Source of the DNA: an uncultured bacterium
GTDB lineage: Bacteria > Bacillota > Clostridia > Oscillospirales > Oscillospiraceae
Length of the DNA: 64,000 nt
Direction: 5' to 3'
Assembly: GCA_946548895.1 (NCBI GenBank)
Contig: CAMNQF010000002.1
Location: 62,001-126,000, forward strand
This document shows positions 25,708-34,720 of the stretch, piece after piece. The notes under the pieces were generated by a model. The model saw nothing but the letters and a program-made list of their open reading frames with translations, did no database searches and was not told where the DNA came from. How positions within the stretch are numbered: the stretch's first letter is position 1; each line of letters begins with the position of its first letter. The translations under genes were made by a program, and so were the position numbers.

Positions 25708-27513
25708 ATGAGAAATCCGATTGCTGTGCTGAAAAGTCTGGAAGAAAAAGCAATCCAAAAGGGATATGTGTTTGAGCGGCTTTACCGCAATCTCTACAAT
25801 CCCGAGTTCTACCTGCTGGCCTACCAGAATATTGCCAAATCCCAGGGCAGTATGACGGAGGGCACAGATGGAATGACCCTCGATGACATGACGATGGGGC
25901 GCATTGAGCGCATCATCGCCAGTCTCAAAGACCATTCGTACCAGCCCAACCCGGCAAGGCGTGAGTACATCCCCAAGAAAAGCAATCCGAGCAAAGCACG
26001 CCCGCTGGGAATTCCGTCCACAGACGATAAGCTGGTACAGGAAGTTGTCCGTATGCTTCTGGAAGCAATCTATGAACCCACATTCTCGACCTATTCCCAT
26101 GGGTTTAGGCCCAAACGCTCCTGCCATACCGCGCTGTCCGAAATCAAAACCACCTTTTCGGGTGTCCAATGGGTGATTGAAGGTGATATCAAGGCTTGCT
26201 TCGACAGCTTTGACCACCACGTTCTCATTGATATCCTGCGCCGCCGCATCAAAGACGAGCACTTTATTGCTCTTATGTGGAAGATGCTGAAGGCCGGGTA
26301 CATGGAACAGTGGACATATCACCGCACCTATTCCGGCACTCCGCAGGGCTCGGGTGTCAGTCCTATCCTCGCCAATATCTACTTGAGCGAATTAGACCGC
26401 TACTTGGAAAAATACCAGGAGCAGTTTAGGGTGGGGACGCAGAAACGGAAAGCGAGCAAAGAATACGGGTATGCGCGCCGACAATATGTGGCGCAAAAGA
26501 CGTTGCTGGGCCAATCCCATACAAAGGACGCGGTTCGAGCTTTCAAAAAAGCCCAGCAAAACTTACTCAATACCCTGTATTATCCTCAAGCTGACCGGGG
26601 TTACCAAAGCCTGCACTTCAACCGCTATGCAGATGATTTTGTGGTGGGCATCATCGGCTCCCGCGAGGATGCAGAACGGGTAAAGGCGGATATCCGGGAC
26701 TTTCTGGCAAGCACTCTAAAACTTACCCTATCTAAAAAAAAGACAAAAATTACTCATTCCAGCGAACTGATTGACTATCTGGGCTACCAGTTCACAGTGC
26801 GCAGGAACAGGGACGCGAAACGGGACGAGAGCGGGGTGCTCCGCAGGATGTGGTACGGGAAAGTGGCACTGTATGTGCCCCACGACAAATGGGTTCAGAA
26901 GCTGAAAGCGTATCAGGCATTCAAAATCGTAGCGGGCAAGGATGGCAAAGAGCGGTGGAAACCGCTCCACCGAGGGAAACTTATGCACAAAGACGCAATC
27001 GCAATCATCAGCCAGTTCAACGCGGAGATACGGGGCCTGTATAACTATTATTCCATGGCGGAAAATGTATCGGTGCTCAATAACTTTGCGTTCATCATGA
27101 AGGGGAGCTTCCTCAAAACGCTGGCCGCCAAGGGCAACACCACCTGCAATAAAATTCGCAAGAAATATGAGCAGGATGGGGTAATTTCTATTCCCTATGT
27201 GACCAAAAACGGCCCTAAGCGTTGCGAGTTTTATCATGATGGCTTCGCCAAAAAATCTACCCTGCCTTCCTTATCCGCCGATACTCTCCCGCAGCACGTG
27301 AAATACGCCAAGCCGAACAGCCTGGCAAGACGGCTGAAAGCTGGCGTCTGCGAGCTGTGCGGAGCGGAAACCAAGGAAATCCATATGCACCACGTGCGGC
27401 GGTTGAAGGATTTGAAGGGCAAAGATGAAATGGAGCTGAAAATGATGCAAATGCGGCGCAAATCCATTGCATTGTGTCCAGAGTGCTACGCAAAGACCAA
27501 ATATGCTGAATAA
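25708..27513 (+). CDS. ltrA: Group II intron-encoded reverse transcriptase/maturase with HNH endonuclease
   Basis: A 601-residue protein: reverse transcriptase domain (GTPQGSGVSPILANIYL near 211-227, catalytic YADD in FNRYADDFVVG near 308), maturase X domain (~380-510) and a C-terminal HNH-type zinc-binding endonuclease (CELCGAETKEIHMHHVRRL then CPECY). It would help its intron fold and splice, and copy it into new DNA sites. All key residues seem present, so it looks active. The ATG at 25708 lies in the intron, with a weak AAGGTGTG site. Confidence 0.93.
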   Translation: MRNPIAVLKSLEEKAIQKGYVFERLYRNLYNPEFYLLAYQNIAKSQGSMTEGTDGMTLDDMTMGRIERIIASLKDHSYQPNPARREYIPKKSNPSKARPLGIPSTDDKLVQEVVRMLLEAIYEPTFSTYSHGFRPKRSCHTALSEIKTTFSGVQWVIEGDIKACFDSFDHHVLIDILRRRIKDEHFIALMWKMLKAGYMEQWTYHRTYSGTPQGSGVSPILANIYLSELDRYLEKYQEQFRVGTQKRKASKEYGYARRQYVAQKTLLGQSHTKDAVRAFKKAQQNLLNTLYYPQADRGYQSLHFNRYADDFVVGIIGSREDAERVKADIRDFLASTLKLTLSKKKTKITHSSELIDYLGYQFTVRRNRDAKRDESGVLRRMWYGKVALYVPHDKWVQKLKAYQAFKIVAGKDGKERWKPLHRGKLMHKDAIAIISQFNAEIRGLYNYYSMAENVSVLNNFAFIMKGSFLKTLAAKGNTTCNKIRKKYEQDGVISIPYVTKNGPKRCEFYHDGFAKKSTLPSLSADTLPQHVKYAKPNSLARRLKAGVCELCGAETKEIHMHHVRRLKDLKGKDEMELKMMQMRRKSIALCPECYAKTKYAE

Positions 27514-27536
27514 TTCCAGACTTATAGACAAATGGA

Positions 27537-27570
27537 GAGCCGGATACATCGAGAGGTGTACGTCCGGTTC
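27537..27570 (+). ncRNA. Group II intron domain V
   Basis: A 34-nt hairpin starting GAGCCGG and ending CCGGTTC, with the terminal GAGA tetraloop-like cap, as in bacterial group II introns. It is the catalytic core of the ribozyme and starts 23 bases after the reverse transcriptase stop. Confidence 0.85.
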
Positions 27571-27633
27571 GGGAGGGGGTATCGCCGAGACCGCTGGGGT
27601 TAACCCAGTATGGCGCGGCGGTGCCTACCTTAT

Positions 27634-30612
27634 GAACTGGCCAGCGACAGCGGCCACATCGTGGACGCCGCCCCCCAGACCGCCTATATTTCCGGCAAGC
27701 AGCAGGATGTGGTGCAGCTCTATTTCGGCAACAGTCCCAAGTCCAGCCTTTTGATCACGAAGGTGGACGCGAATGACGGCAGCCCGCTCAGTGACGTGGA
27801 GTTTTTGGTCACCACTTCGGACGGTGCCGTGGTGGGCAACGCCAACGGGAAGTATGTGACGGATCGCGCGGGAACCATCCTGATCGAAAATTTGGATCCC
27901 AATCTGACGCTGGTGGTGAAGGAAACCCGCGCAAAAACGGGCTACATTTTGGATGACGTACCTCAGACCATCAAAACGAAGCCCGGGGAAACGGTGAAGC
28001 TGGAATTCAGGAACAAAAAGCAGGGCAATCTCGTGATCCACAAGCTGTCCAGCGCCGACAAGAGCCCCATTGAGGGCGCCCAGTTCAAGATCACCTACGC
28101 GGACGGGAAAGTGGTGGACGCGGCGGGCGGCCAGCTCTCCTCCAACGGGCTGTATACCTCCAATAAGGAGGGCCAGATCGTCCTTTCCAACGTCACTGGC
28201 ACCATCATCTGCACGGAGGTGTCCAGCGCCCCAGGCTACGCCATCGACCCCGAGACCCGCACCCAGACCATCGTCGTCAACCCCGGCGACGACACCCAAA
28301 GTCTCTACTTCTACAATACCCCTCTCTGCTCCCTCACCCTCTCGAAGGTGGATTCGGTCACGGGGAAGCCCATCCCCAACACCACCTTCACGGTGAAGTA
28401 CGCCAGCGGTGAGCTGATCGGACGCTACACCACCGGGAAGGACGGGACGGTCACGGTGTCCGGTCTCCTGCCCGGTTCCACCGTGGTGGTGACGGAATAC
28501 AAGGTGCCCGACACCCACGTGCTCAACACCACGCCCCAGACCATCACGCTGAAAAGCGGCTCCAACACCGTGACCAGCGGAGCGGTCAGCGGCGGCACAG
28601 GCGGCGGCAACAACCTGGATTTTGAGGACGATCCCAAGATGACCCTCACGATCCGCAAGTACATCAAAGGCACCAACCGGGAGCCGTTGGCCGGGGTGTG
28701 CTTCAAGGTGACCGAGGGCTCCGGCGCCCCCGTCGGCCCCGGCGACGGCACCTACTACACCAACTCCGCGGGTGAGATCGTGATCGAGGGCCTGGAGCCC
28801 GGCATCACCGTGACCGCGCGTGAAATTTCCACGGTGGAGGGGTTCGTGCTGGACGGCGAGCCCAAAACCATCAAAATCAAGGCTGGCGCCCAGGCGCCCG
28901 AGCTGATCTTCTGGAACGAAAGGGCCGGTTCCCTCATCATCCAGAAAAAGAGCAGCCTGGACGGCAGCCCGCTGGCCGGGGTGCAGTTCCAACTCACCTA
29001 TGCGGACGGCTCCTATGTGGATGCGGACAACGGCCACATGAGCAGCAAGGGGCTGTATGAAACGGACTCCTCGGGCGAAATTCGGATCACCGGGATCACA
29101 GGCACCGTCATCGCAAAGGAACTCAAGACGCTGCCTGGGTTCACCATCGACCCGGCCACCCAGAGCCAGACGGTTACCATCCGGCCTGACGACTGCCAGA
29201 CGTTGACCTTTTTCAACACGCCTGTCGGGAATTTCGAGCTGGTCAAGGTGGTGGAGGGGAACGAGCGCCAGCGCATCCCCAACGTGACCTTCGAGATCCG
29301 CCGCGCCAGTGACGGCGGGCTGGTGGACACCATCACCACCGGCAGCGATGGCCGCGCCGTCCTCCAGTTGGACGCGGGCAATTACTACGCGGTGGAAACC
29401 GAGTGCCCCAAGGAGTTCAAGCTGGATCCCACGCCCCACTATTTCACCATGCGGGACGGCGGCAAGGGCACCACCCTGACGGTGAAAAACAAGGCGTTTG
29501 CGGGCATTTTGATCCACAAAACCGATTCTGTCACCGGCAAGGGCATCCAAGGCGTGAGCTTCCTGCTCTATGATGCCGCCAACAACCCCATTGGGCAGTA
29601 CACCTCCGACGACAGGGGTTACGTCTACATTGAGGGCCTCACCGATGGCGGGCGATACTACCTGCGGGAGCTGGACAATGAGGGGTACGTCCCGGACACC
29701 CAGCGCAAGACCGTTTACGTCAACGCGGGCGAAACCACGCTGGTGGAGTGGCAGAACACCCCGATCACAGGTCAGATCCAGATCAAAAAGACCTCCGAGG
29801 ACTACAATTCCATGAATGGCTGGCCCGCGGGCACTCCCATCCCTGGCACGGAGTTCGAGATCTACCACTACCGCACCGGCAACCTGGTGGACACTGTCCG
29901 TACCGATAAAAACGGCGTCGCCGTGTCCAAGCCCCTGCCGCTGGGCCGGTATAAGGTGGTGGAATCCAAGGCGGCGGACTTTTACGGCCTGGACAAGACG
30001 CCCATTGAGGCGGAGATCGAGCACGCTGGTCAGATCGTAAAGGTGGCCATGACCAACAAGGCCCTGTCCACCAACGTGTCTATCAAAAAGACCGGCTACG
30101 CCGAGGTGATGCCGGGCCAGGACATCCGCTATACCTTCAGCGAGATCGGCAATAACTCCACCACCGCGCTCACCTCCTTCTATTGGAGGGACACGCTGCC
30201 CACCCAGGCGGTGCGCCTGAACCGCATTTTCACCGGCACCTACAACGCCCCCGGCAATTACAAGGTGGTGTACAAGACCAACCTGAGCGGTGGCGAGTAC
30301 CGCACTATGTACGACAACCTGAGTACCGCCAAGAACTACACCCTGGACGCCTCCCCCACAGCGCTGGGGCTGGCCTCCAACGAGTATGTCACGGAGTTTA
30401 TGATGGTGTTCGGGGTGGTGCCCGCCAACTTCCGGCAGGTGGAGGCCCCCAAGGTGGACTGCAAAGTGCTGACCACGGTGAAGGGCGGCAGCAGCTTCAC
30501 CAACGCCGCCGATGTGGGCGGCGTCTACAACGGCCAGTGGATCCAGGCGGTGACCCGCTGGACTACCAAGGTCTACGGCAAGCCCCCCAAGCTGCCCACC
30601 ACCGGCTATTGA
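27634..30612 (+). CDS. Giant adhesin, exon 2 (SpaA repeats 7-15 and LPTTG end)
   Basis: This continues exon 1 in frame from ELASDSGH. It adds the rest of repeat 7 and repeats 8-15 (each with KxDxxTGxPI-like starts and NTP or NKA ends), then a different C-terminal domain (TNVSIKKTGYAEVMPGQDIRYTFSEIG in part) resembling DUF11/pilin-type stalks. The protein stops directly at GKPPKLPTTGY: the sortase motif is there, but the usual hydrophobic segment and basic tail are missing. On its own this exon has no good start codon, so expression should depend on intron splicing. It most likely acts as a mating-pair or host-surface adhesin. Confidence 0.8.
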   Translation, partial: ELASDSGHIVDAAPQTAYISGKQQDVVQLYFGNSPKSSLLITKVDANDGSPLSDVEFLVTTSDGAVVGNANGKYVTDRAGTILIENLDPNLTLVVKETRAKTGYILDDVPQTIKTKPGETVKLEFRNKKQGNLVIHKLSSADKSPIEGAQFKITYADGKVVDAAGGQLSSNGLYTSNKEGQIVLSNVTGTIICTEVSSAPGYAIDPETRTQTIVVNPGDDTQSLYFYNTPLCSLTLSKVDSVTGKPIPNTTFTVKYASGELIGRYTTGKDGTVTVSGLLPGSTVVVTEYKVPDTHVLNTTPQTITLKSGSNTVTSGAVSGGTGGGNNLDFEDDPKMTLTIRKYIKGTNREPLAGVCFKVTEGSGAPVGPGDGTYYTNSAGEIVIEGLEPGITVTAREISTVEGFVLDGEPKTIKIKAGAQAPELIFWNERAGSLIIQKKSSLDGSPLAGVQFQLTYADGSYVDADNGHMSSKGLYETDSSGEIRITGITGTVIAKELKTLPGFTIDPATQSQTVTIRPDDCQTLTFFNTPVGNFELVKVVEGNERQRIPNVTFEIRRASDGGLVDTITTGSDGRAVLQLDAGNYYAVETECPKEFKLDPTPHYFTMRDGGKGTTLTVKNKAFAGILIHKTDSVTGKGIQGVSFLLYDAANNPIGQYTSDDRGYVYIEGLTDGGRYYLRELDNEGYVPDTQRKTVYVNAGETTLVEWQNTPITGQIQIKKTSEDYNSMNGWPAGTPIPGTEFEIYHYRTGNLVDTVRTDKNGVAVSKPLPLGRYKVVESKAADFYGLDKTPIEAEIEHAGQIVKVAMTNKALSTNVSIKKTGYAEVMPGQDIRYTFSEIGNNSTTALTSFYWRDTLPTQAVRLNRIFTGTYNAPGNYKVVYKTNLSGGEYRTMYDNLSTAKNYTLDASPTALGLASNEYVTEFMMVFGVVPANFRQVEAPKVDCKVLTTVKGGSSFTNAADVGGVYNGQWIQAVTRWTTKVYGKPPKLPTTGY

Positions 30613-30625
30613 GCCCGTCAACCAT

Positions 30626-30653
30626 GGAGGGCCGCCCAAACGGGCGGCCCTCC
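30626..30653 (+). terminator. Perfect 12-bp hairpin after the adhesin
   Basis: GGAGGGCCGCCC, loop AAAC, then its exact complement, followed by AAAT rather than a T-run. It could reduce, not abolish, readthrough into the pilin-like gene, or stabilise the upstream mRNA end. Confidence 0.55.
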
Positions 30654-30678
30654 AAATGATTAGAAGGAGGAAAACAAC

Positions 30679-31026
30679 ATGAAAAAGTTCAAGAAATACC
30701 TTCGTCCCGTGATCCTGGCCCTGCTCCTGTGCGCCCTGTGCTGCGCCCCGGCCTTCGCCGCCGCCAGCGGCAGCTCCGGGGTGGCCGACGTGGTGGAAAA
30801 GACCTGGAAGGACGCCGCAGGCCAGATCAAGACCGTGGTGGACAACGTGGTTTTCCCCGCGCTGGACATGATCCTGGCCATCGCTTTCTTCGGCAAACTG
30901 GGCCTCAGCTACTTCGACTACAAAAAGCACGGCCAGTTCGAATGGACGGGTCCGGTGATCCTGTTTGCCTGCCTGGTGTTCGTCCTCACCGCCCCGCTGT
31001 ACATCTGGACCATCGTGGGGCTGTGA
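30679..31026 (+). CDS. DUF3852 family protein, pilin/VirB2-like
   Basis: A 115-residue protein with a signal peptide (FKKYLRPVILALLLCALCCAPAFA), a short helix, and two hydrophobic segments (VVFPALDMILAIAFFGKLGLSYFDY, GPVILFACLVFVLTAPLYIWTIVGL in part). Size and layout are those of DUF3852 and of VirB2-type subunits in Gram-positive transfer systems. Strong AGAAGGAGG site. It opens the transfer gene set. Confidence 0.7.
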   Translation: MKKFKKYLRPVILALLLCALCCAPAFAAASGSSGVADVVEKTWKDAAGQIKTVVDNVVFPALDMILAIAFFGKLGLSYFDYKKHGQFEWTGPVILFACLVFVLTAPLYIWTIVGL

Positions 31027-31551
31027 TTGGCCATGGAACAGCCTGACTGCACCAAACGGTTCTATTCACCTATCTGGGTGAGCGTTATAGACCAGGAAAC
31101 CGGGCAGATCCCCGAATGCCTTTATGACAATGCGGTTCAGTATGCGGATGATATTAACCGTGCCCTGCATGAGTTCTTCTCCCATCCTGAACACGATATC
31201 ATGACAAATTTTACGCTGCCTGGGGCGCCGGAAACCGAAGCCGCACTCAGAGCAAAGATCCACGCAGTCCGCCTGTCCGCAAAAGCAATCGGCTCGTCCC
31301 TGTATGCCGAGCTGACGCTGGAACTGACCGGCGATCTCACCGGCGATGAGCTGGACTGCCTGCTCACCCAAATCAAAGACCAGTGCCGGAATGGATTCGG
31401 TGAAGATTTTGAGCTGTTAGACATTCTTACGGCGCAGGGCGATGTGGTTGCGGCCCGGTTGGGTCATGACGGGCTTGGCTTTTATCCCGATCAGGTGCCA
31501 GCACCGGAGCAGGCTAACCTGCCAGTGCCTGAAATGAACCAAGGGATGTAG
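31027..31551 (+). CDS. Uncharacterised protein sharing a module with the DUF4314 protein
   Basis: A 174-residue protein. TTG at 31027 (6 bases after GGGG) or ATG at 31033. The part LTLELTGDLTGDELDCLLTQ followed by DQCRNGFGEDFELLDI is a counterpart of the second half of the protein at 11714, so both carry a common ~50-residue module. The front part (YSPIWVSVIDQETGQIPECLYDNAVQYADDI) is not recognised. It ends in APEQANLPVPEMNQGM, the shared tail, with no downstream + gene touching it. Confidence 0.58.
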   Translation: MAMEQPDCTKRFYSPIWVSVIDQETGQIPECLYDNAVQYADDINRALHEFFSHPEHDIMTNFTLPGAPETEAALRAKIHAVRLSAKAIGSSLYAELTLELTGDLTGDELDCLLTQIKDQCRNGFGEDFELLDILTAQGDVVAARLGHDGLGFYPDQVPAPEQANLPVPEMNQGM

Positions 31552-31555
31552 CTAA

Positions 31556-33709
31556 TCACAGCCCCGCCAGCCGGAGCAGTCCCTTTTTGAGACAGGTGGT
31601 CAGCTCGATGCGCTTCACCTCGTCGATGTCCTCGAAGGCGATCAGCGCCACACTGCCCAGACGGCCCAAAATCTCGCCCTTCCCAAATTGCTTATGCACC
31701 ACCTCGGTTCCGGCCATGAAGTCCTCCTGCTGCCTCGCCAGCTGGGCCGGGGTGGGGCCGTCCTCATAGGCGGGGCGCTTCGCTCTGGCCTTCTTTGGCT
31801 TGGGCTGGGGGTTGAATTGAAAAACGGGCTGGGGTTCTGAAATGGTGACTTCCTTCCCCAGAAGCTGGTCGATGAAGGTTCGGCCCGCTGCCATGGGCTC
31901 CCCGAACCGGCTCTCGTAGCACAAGAACTCCAGCTGCTTTTTGGCCCGGGTAGCCCCCACGTAGAACAGCCGCCGTTCCTCCTCTAATGCCGCCCTGCCC
32001 TCGTCGTCGTGAGGGAGCGGGTCGGAGGGGAACGTGCCGTCCACCGCGTCGATGAGGATGACACGGTCATACTCCAGCCCTTTGCTGGCGTGGATGGTGG
32101 ACAGCACAAAGGGACAGCTTGGGTCTGGCTCCATGCCCTCAATGGTGTCCTTCAATTCCTGTAACCGCAGAAGGAACGGCCCCGTGGCCGGGGTTTGGTT
32201 GGCCAGAGACAACAGCACGTCCAGCTTGGAGGTGTCCGCCTTCTGTTCCCGCAGATAATCCCCGTAGCCCATAAACTTCACCAGCCGCTGGATAGCGGCA
32301 AAGCTGGTGAGCTGGGGAAACTTCGAGTAGTGGGTCTGGAGCGCCCTGATCTTCCCGTACTGCCAGGGCTCCAGCCCCTCGTTGGCCAGCAGGCGGTCAA
32401 ACACCGACTCGTCCTCAGCCATTCCCCGGAGCATCCCCGCCAGGACGGGCTTTTTGATCTTCAAATCCAGCTTATAGTAAAACCGGAGGAACTTCTCCCA
32501 GTTGGCGTCGTCAAAGGCGAACTCCAGCATGTCGGTGATGTCCCGGACGATGGGGCTGGTGAAGAAGAAGCCCTCCCGCTGGCGGCAGGCGTAGGGCACC
32601 CCCTCCCGCTCCAACAGATCGATGAGGGGCAGGGCGCTGTCGTTGTTGCGGTAGAGAACCGCCGTCTGCTCCTTGCAGTTCTGGGCCACCTTTAGCAGAT
32701 AGCGGTACTGACGGTTGTAATCCGCCAGCGGCACCATTTTCACCGGCGCGCCCTGGGGGTTGTCCGTGTGCATATGCTTGGGGCGGCGGCTCTCGTTGCG
32801 CTGGATGAAGGCGTCCGCTGCCTCCACAATGGACCTGGTGGAGCGGTAGTTGGTCTCCATCATCAGCACTTTGGCCCCCGGCCAGACCTGTTCAAACTCC
32901 AGCAGGGCCTGGGGCCACGCCGCCCGGAAGCCGTAGATACTCTGATCCTCGTCCCCCACCATGAAGATATTGCGGGATTTAGAGGCCAGCAGGCGCAGGA
33001 TGGCGTGCTGGATTTTGGAGGTGTCCTGGGCCTCGTCCACACAGAGATAGGGCCATCGGCGCTGAAAGTGGGCCAAAATGTCCGGGTACTGCCGGAAGAT
33101 GCGGTAGGTGAACACCATCTGATCGTCAAAGTCCATCAGGCGGTTTTTGAGCAGAAACGCCTGATAGCCCTTGTAGACTGCCGGAAAATCCATGCCGTCC
33201 ACCTGGTGGGCCTCCACATCCGCGTCGCTGAACATCATGTTTTTGCAGTAGGTGATGTGGGTGCGGGCCTCCTTGACCTGCTGATCCGGGGGATAGCCGC
33301 CCCCGCCCTTGGACAGCAGCTCCCGCACCACAGCGTTCAGGCGGCTTTCATCGTCTGCCAGGGCAAAGGGCTCCGTGCCCTTTTTCCCCGCGTAATAGCG
33401 GATCGCCACCGCGCACAGGCCGTTGATGGTGCGGAAAGTGAGCTTGTCCGCGTGTTCCTCCCCGAAAAAGCGGACGAACCGGGCCTTCATGTCCTTTGTG
33501 GCGGCGACGGTGTATGTAACGGTGAGGATGTTCTCCGGGCGGATATTTTTGCAGTAGATCATGTAACCCAGGCGGGTGACCAGCACGGTGGTCTTGCCGC
33601 TCCCCGGCACCGCCAGGAGCAGAACCGGGCCATTGGTCTGCCGTACCGCCGCCTCCTGTTGGGGGTTGAGCCGGACGTGGTATTGGGTTTTGAACTCGCT
33701 GTAGGTCAT
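31556..33709 (-). CDS. UvrD/PcrA-like superfamily 1 helicase
   Basis: A 717-residue protein with all main motifs: Q and Walker A (LAVPGSGKTTVLVTRLGYM), Walker B DEAQDT, motif III GDEDQSIYGFRAA, motif V STIHASKGLEYDRV and motif VI FYVGATRAKKQLE. The C-terminus has a Tudor-like segment (VVHKQFGKGEILGRLG), as in PcrA/UvrD. It is a 3'-5' DNA helicase by family. It is somewhat short and not the housekeeping copy by context. It follows nitroreductase and TIGR04076 genes on the minus strand against the transfer genes, so it is cargo or a defence/repair gene. Confidence 0.88.
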   Translation of the reverse strand: MTYSEFKTQYHVRLNPQQEAAVRQTNGPVLLLAVPGSGKTTVLVTRLGYMIYCKNIRPENILTVTYTVAATKDMKARFVRFFGEEHADKLTFRTINGLCAVAIRYYAGKKGTEPFALADDESRLNAVVRELLSKGGGGYPPDQQVKEARTHITYCKNMMFSDADVEAHQVDGMDFPAVYKGYQAFLLKNRLMDFDDQMVFTYRIFRQYPDILAHFQRRWPYLCVDEAQDTSKIQHAILRLLASKSRNIFMVGDEDQSIYGFRAAWPQALLEFEQVWPGAKVLMMETNYRSTRSIVEAADAFIQRNESRRPKHMHTDNPQGAPVKMVPLADYNRQYRYLLKVAQNCKEQTAVLYRNNDSALPLIDLLEREGVPYACRQREGFFFTSPIVRDITDMLEFAFDDANWEKFLRFYYKLDLKIKKPVLAGMLRGMAEDESVFDRLLANEGLEPWQYGKIRALQTHYSKFPQLTSFAAIQRLVKFMGYGDYLREQKADTSKLDVLLSLANQTPATGPFLLRLQELKDTIEGMEPDPSCPFVLSTIHASKGLEYDRVILIDAVDGTFPSDPLPHDDEGRAALEEERRLFYVGATRAKKQLEFLCYESRFGEPMAAGRTFIDQLLGKEVTISEPQPVFQFNPQPKPKKARAKRPAYEDGPTPAQLARQQEDFMAGTEVVHKQFGKGEILGRLGSVALIAFEDIDEVKRIELTTCLKKGLLRLAGL

Positions 33710-33713
33710 GGAA

Positions 33714-34241
33714 TCATTCCACCCAGAATACCCGGCCGGCCTTCCGCTCCGCAGCCTTCGGCGCCTCGCCGTCTATATAGCCAATGGCGCAGTGGCCGAT
33801 GCCTTCCCACTCGCCGCTCACACCAAGGCTGGACAGGAGTTCCTTGTATTTCTCCATCTCAAATTCTTCCTTGGCGCGGTGGATCCAAATACTCCCCAAA
33901 CCCAGGGCGTGGGCCGCCAACATCATATTGCCCATGACAAGGCTCCCATCATAGATGTGGGTTGGCCAATCTTTCTCAGCCAGGACGATCAAAATAGCCG
34001 GGGCGCCATAAAAGGGATCAAAGCCCTCCTCCCATCCACCGATTTTGCAGTTATCAGCGGCAATCTGATCCCGAAGCTCCCGGCTGGTTACCGCAAGGGT
34101 GAGCGTGGCCTGTCTGCCCCTGCCGTTGGCGGCATAACGCCCAGCCTCGATGATTGTTTCCAGATCCTCTTTTGCGGGCATATCGGGTTTAAATTTGCGG
34201 ATGCTCCGCCGCTCCTTCATGGCTGTTAAGATGTCGTTCAT
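33714..34241 (-). CDS. Nitroreductase family protein
   Basis: A 175-residue flavoprotein of the nitroreductase fold: RRSIRKFKPDMP near the N-terminus (FMN binding Arg residues), EAGRYAANGRG, GSLVMGNMMLAAHALGLGSIWI and a C-terminal GYIDGE. It probably reduces nitro or quinone compounds with NAD(P)H. It ends 4 bases before the helicase start, so both are co-transcribed. The substrate is unknown. Confidence 0.85.
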   Translation of the reverse strand: MNDILTAMKERRSIRKFKPDMPAKEDLETIIEAGRYAANGRGRQATLTLAVTSRELRDQIAADNCKIGGWEEGFDPFYGAPAILIVLAEKDWPTHIYDGSLVMGNMMLAAHALGLGSIWIHRAKEEFEMEKYKELLSSLGVSGEWEGIGHCAIGYIDGEAPKAAERKAGRVFWVE

Positions 34242-34244
34242 GGT

Positions 34245-34646
34245 CTACTCCTCCTCGTCGATCCGCTCAATTTTGAAGATCACCGGCCTGGTGCCGTCGG
34301 AACAGCAGGCGATCATGGTATTCTCCTGTTTCATCCAGCCCCGCATGATGGAGCCGCCCTGCAAGCCGGTGTAAATGTACCGGGAAATCGAATCCCAAAG
34401 CTCGGAGCAGTGAGGCATCTTCGGCCCGCCCGCCACGGTATCCGGGTCTGCGCTGGTTTTCACAAGGGTGTTCAAGCCCATATGCCAGAAGTCGTCCCGT
34501 TCCTCATCGCGGCAGAAGATAAACTCGTCCCCCACATTGTAGCAGGGGCAGGCCCCGGACTGGGGGACCGCACAGTATGCCGCTTGCAATTCCGGGTACA
34601 GCTTTTTGTCGAGCACGGTCAATTTCACTTTATGCTTCAAAACCAT
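34245..34646 (-). CDS. TIGR04076 family protein
   Basis: A 133-residue protein with the family pattern: KHKVKLTVLDKKL start, CPCYNVGDEFIF, then CSELWDSISRYIYTGLQGG and a C-terminal IACCSDGTRPVIFKIERI. It is a small Cys-rich family with no known activity that often sits beside redox genes. First gene of the minus-strand cassette, followed by the nitroreductase after 3 bases. Confidence 0.75.
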   Translation of the reverse strand: MVLKHKVKLTVLDKKLYPELQAAYCAVPQSGACPCYNVGDEFIFCRDEERDDFWHMGLNTLVKTSADPDTVAGGPKMPHCSELWDSISRYIYTGLQGGSIMRGWMKQENTMIACCSDGTRPVIFKIERIDEEE

Positions 34647-34720
34647 TCCCTCCTGTCAGTATTCTGATGGGGCAATTATATCATGGAAAGAAGGGATAAA
34701 CAATTTTTATTTGGGACTTC

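Larger units (their letters stand above)
25100..27633 (+). mobile_element. Group II intron inserted in the adhesin gene
   Basis: A 2534-base element beginning GTGCGCCC and ending CCTACCTTAT. It has a typical 34-nt domain V at 27537-27570, a following domain VI-like hairpin and an internal reverse transcriptase gene. Removing 25100-27633 joins GAYVVE to ELASDSGHIVD, giving the expected Glu-containing signature of a SpaA repeat and one uninterrupted frame. So the intron boundaries are well supported and splicing should restore the adhesin. A CTCAA at 25440 could pair with the TTGAG just before the intron as part of EBS1. Confidence 0.88.
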
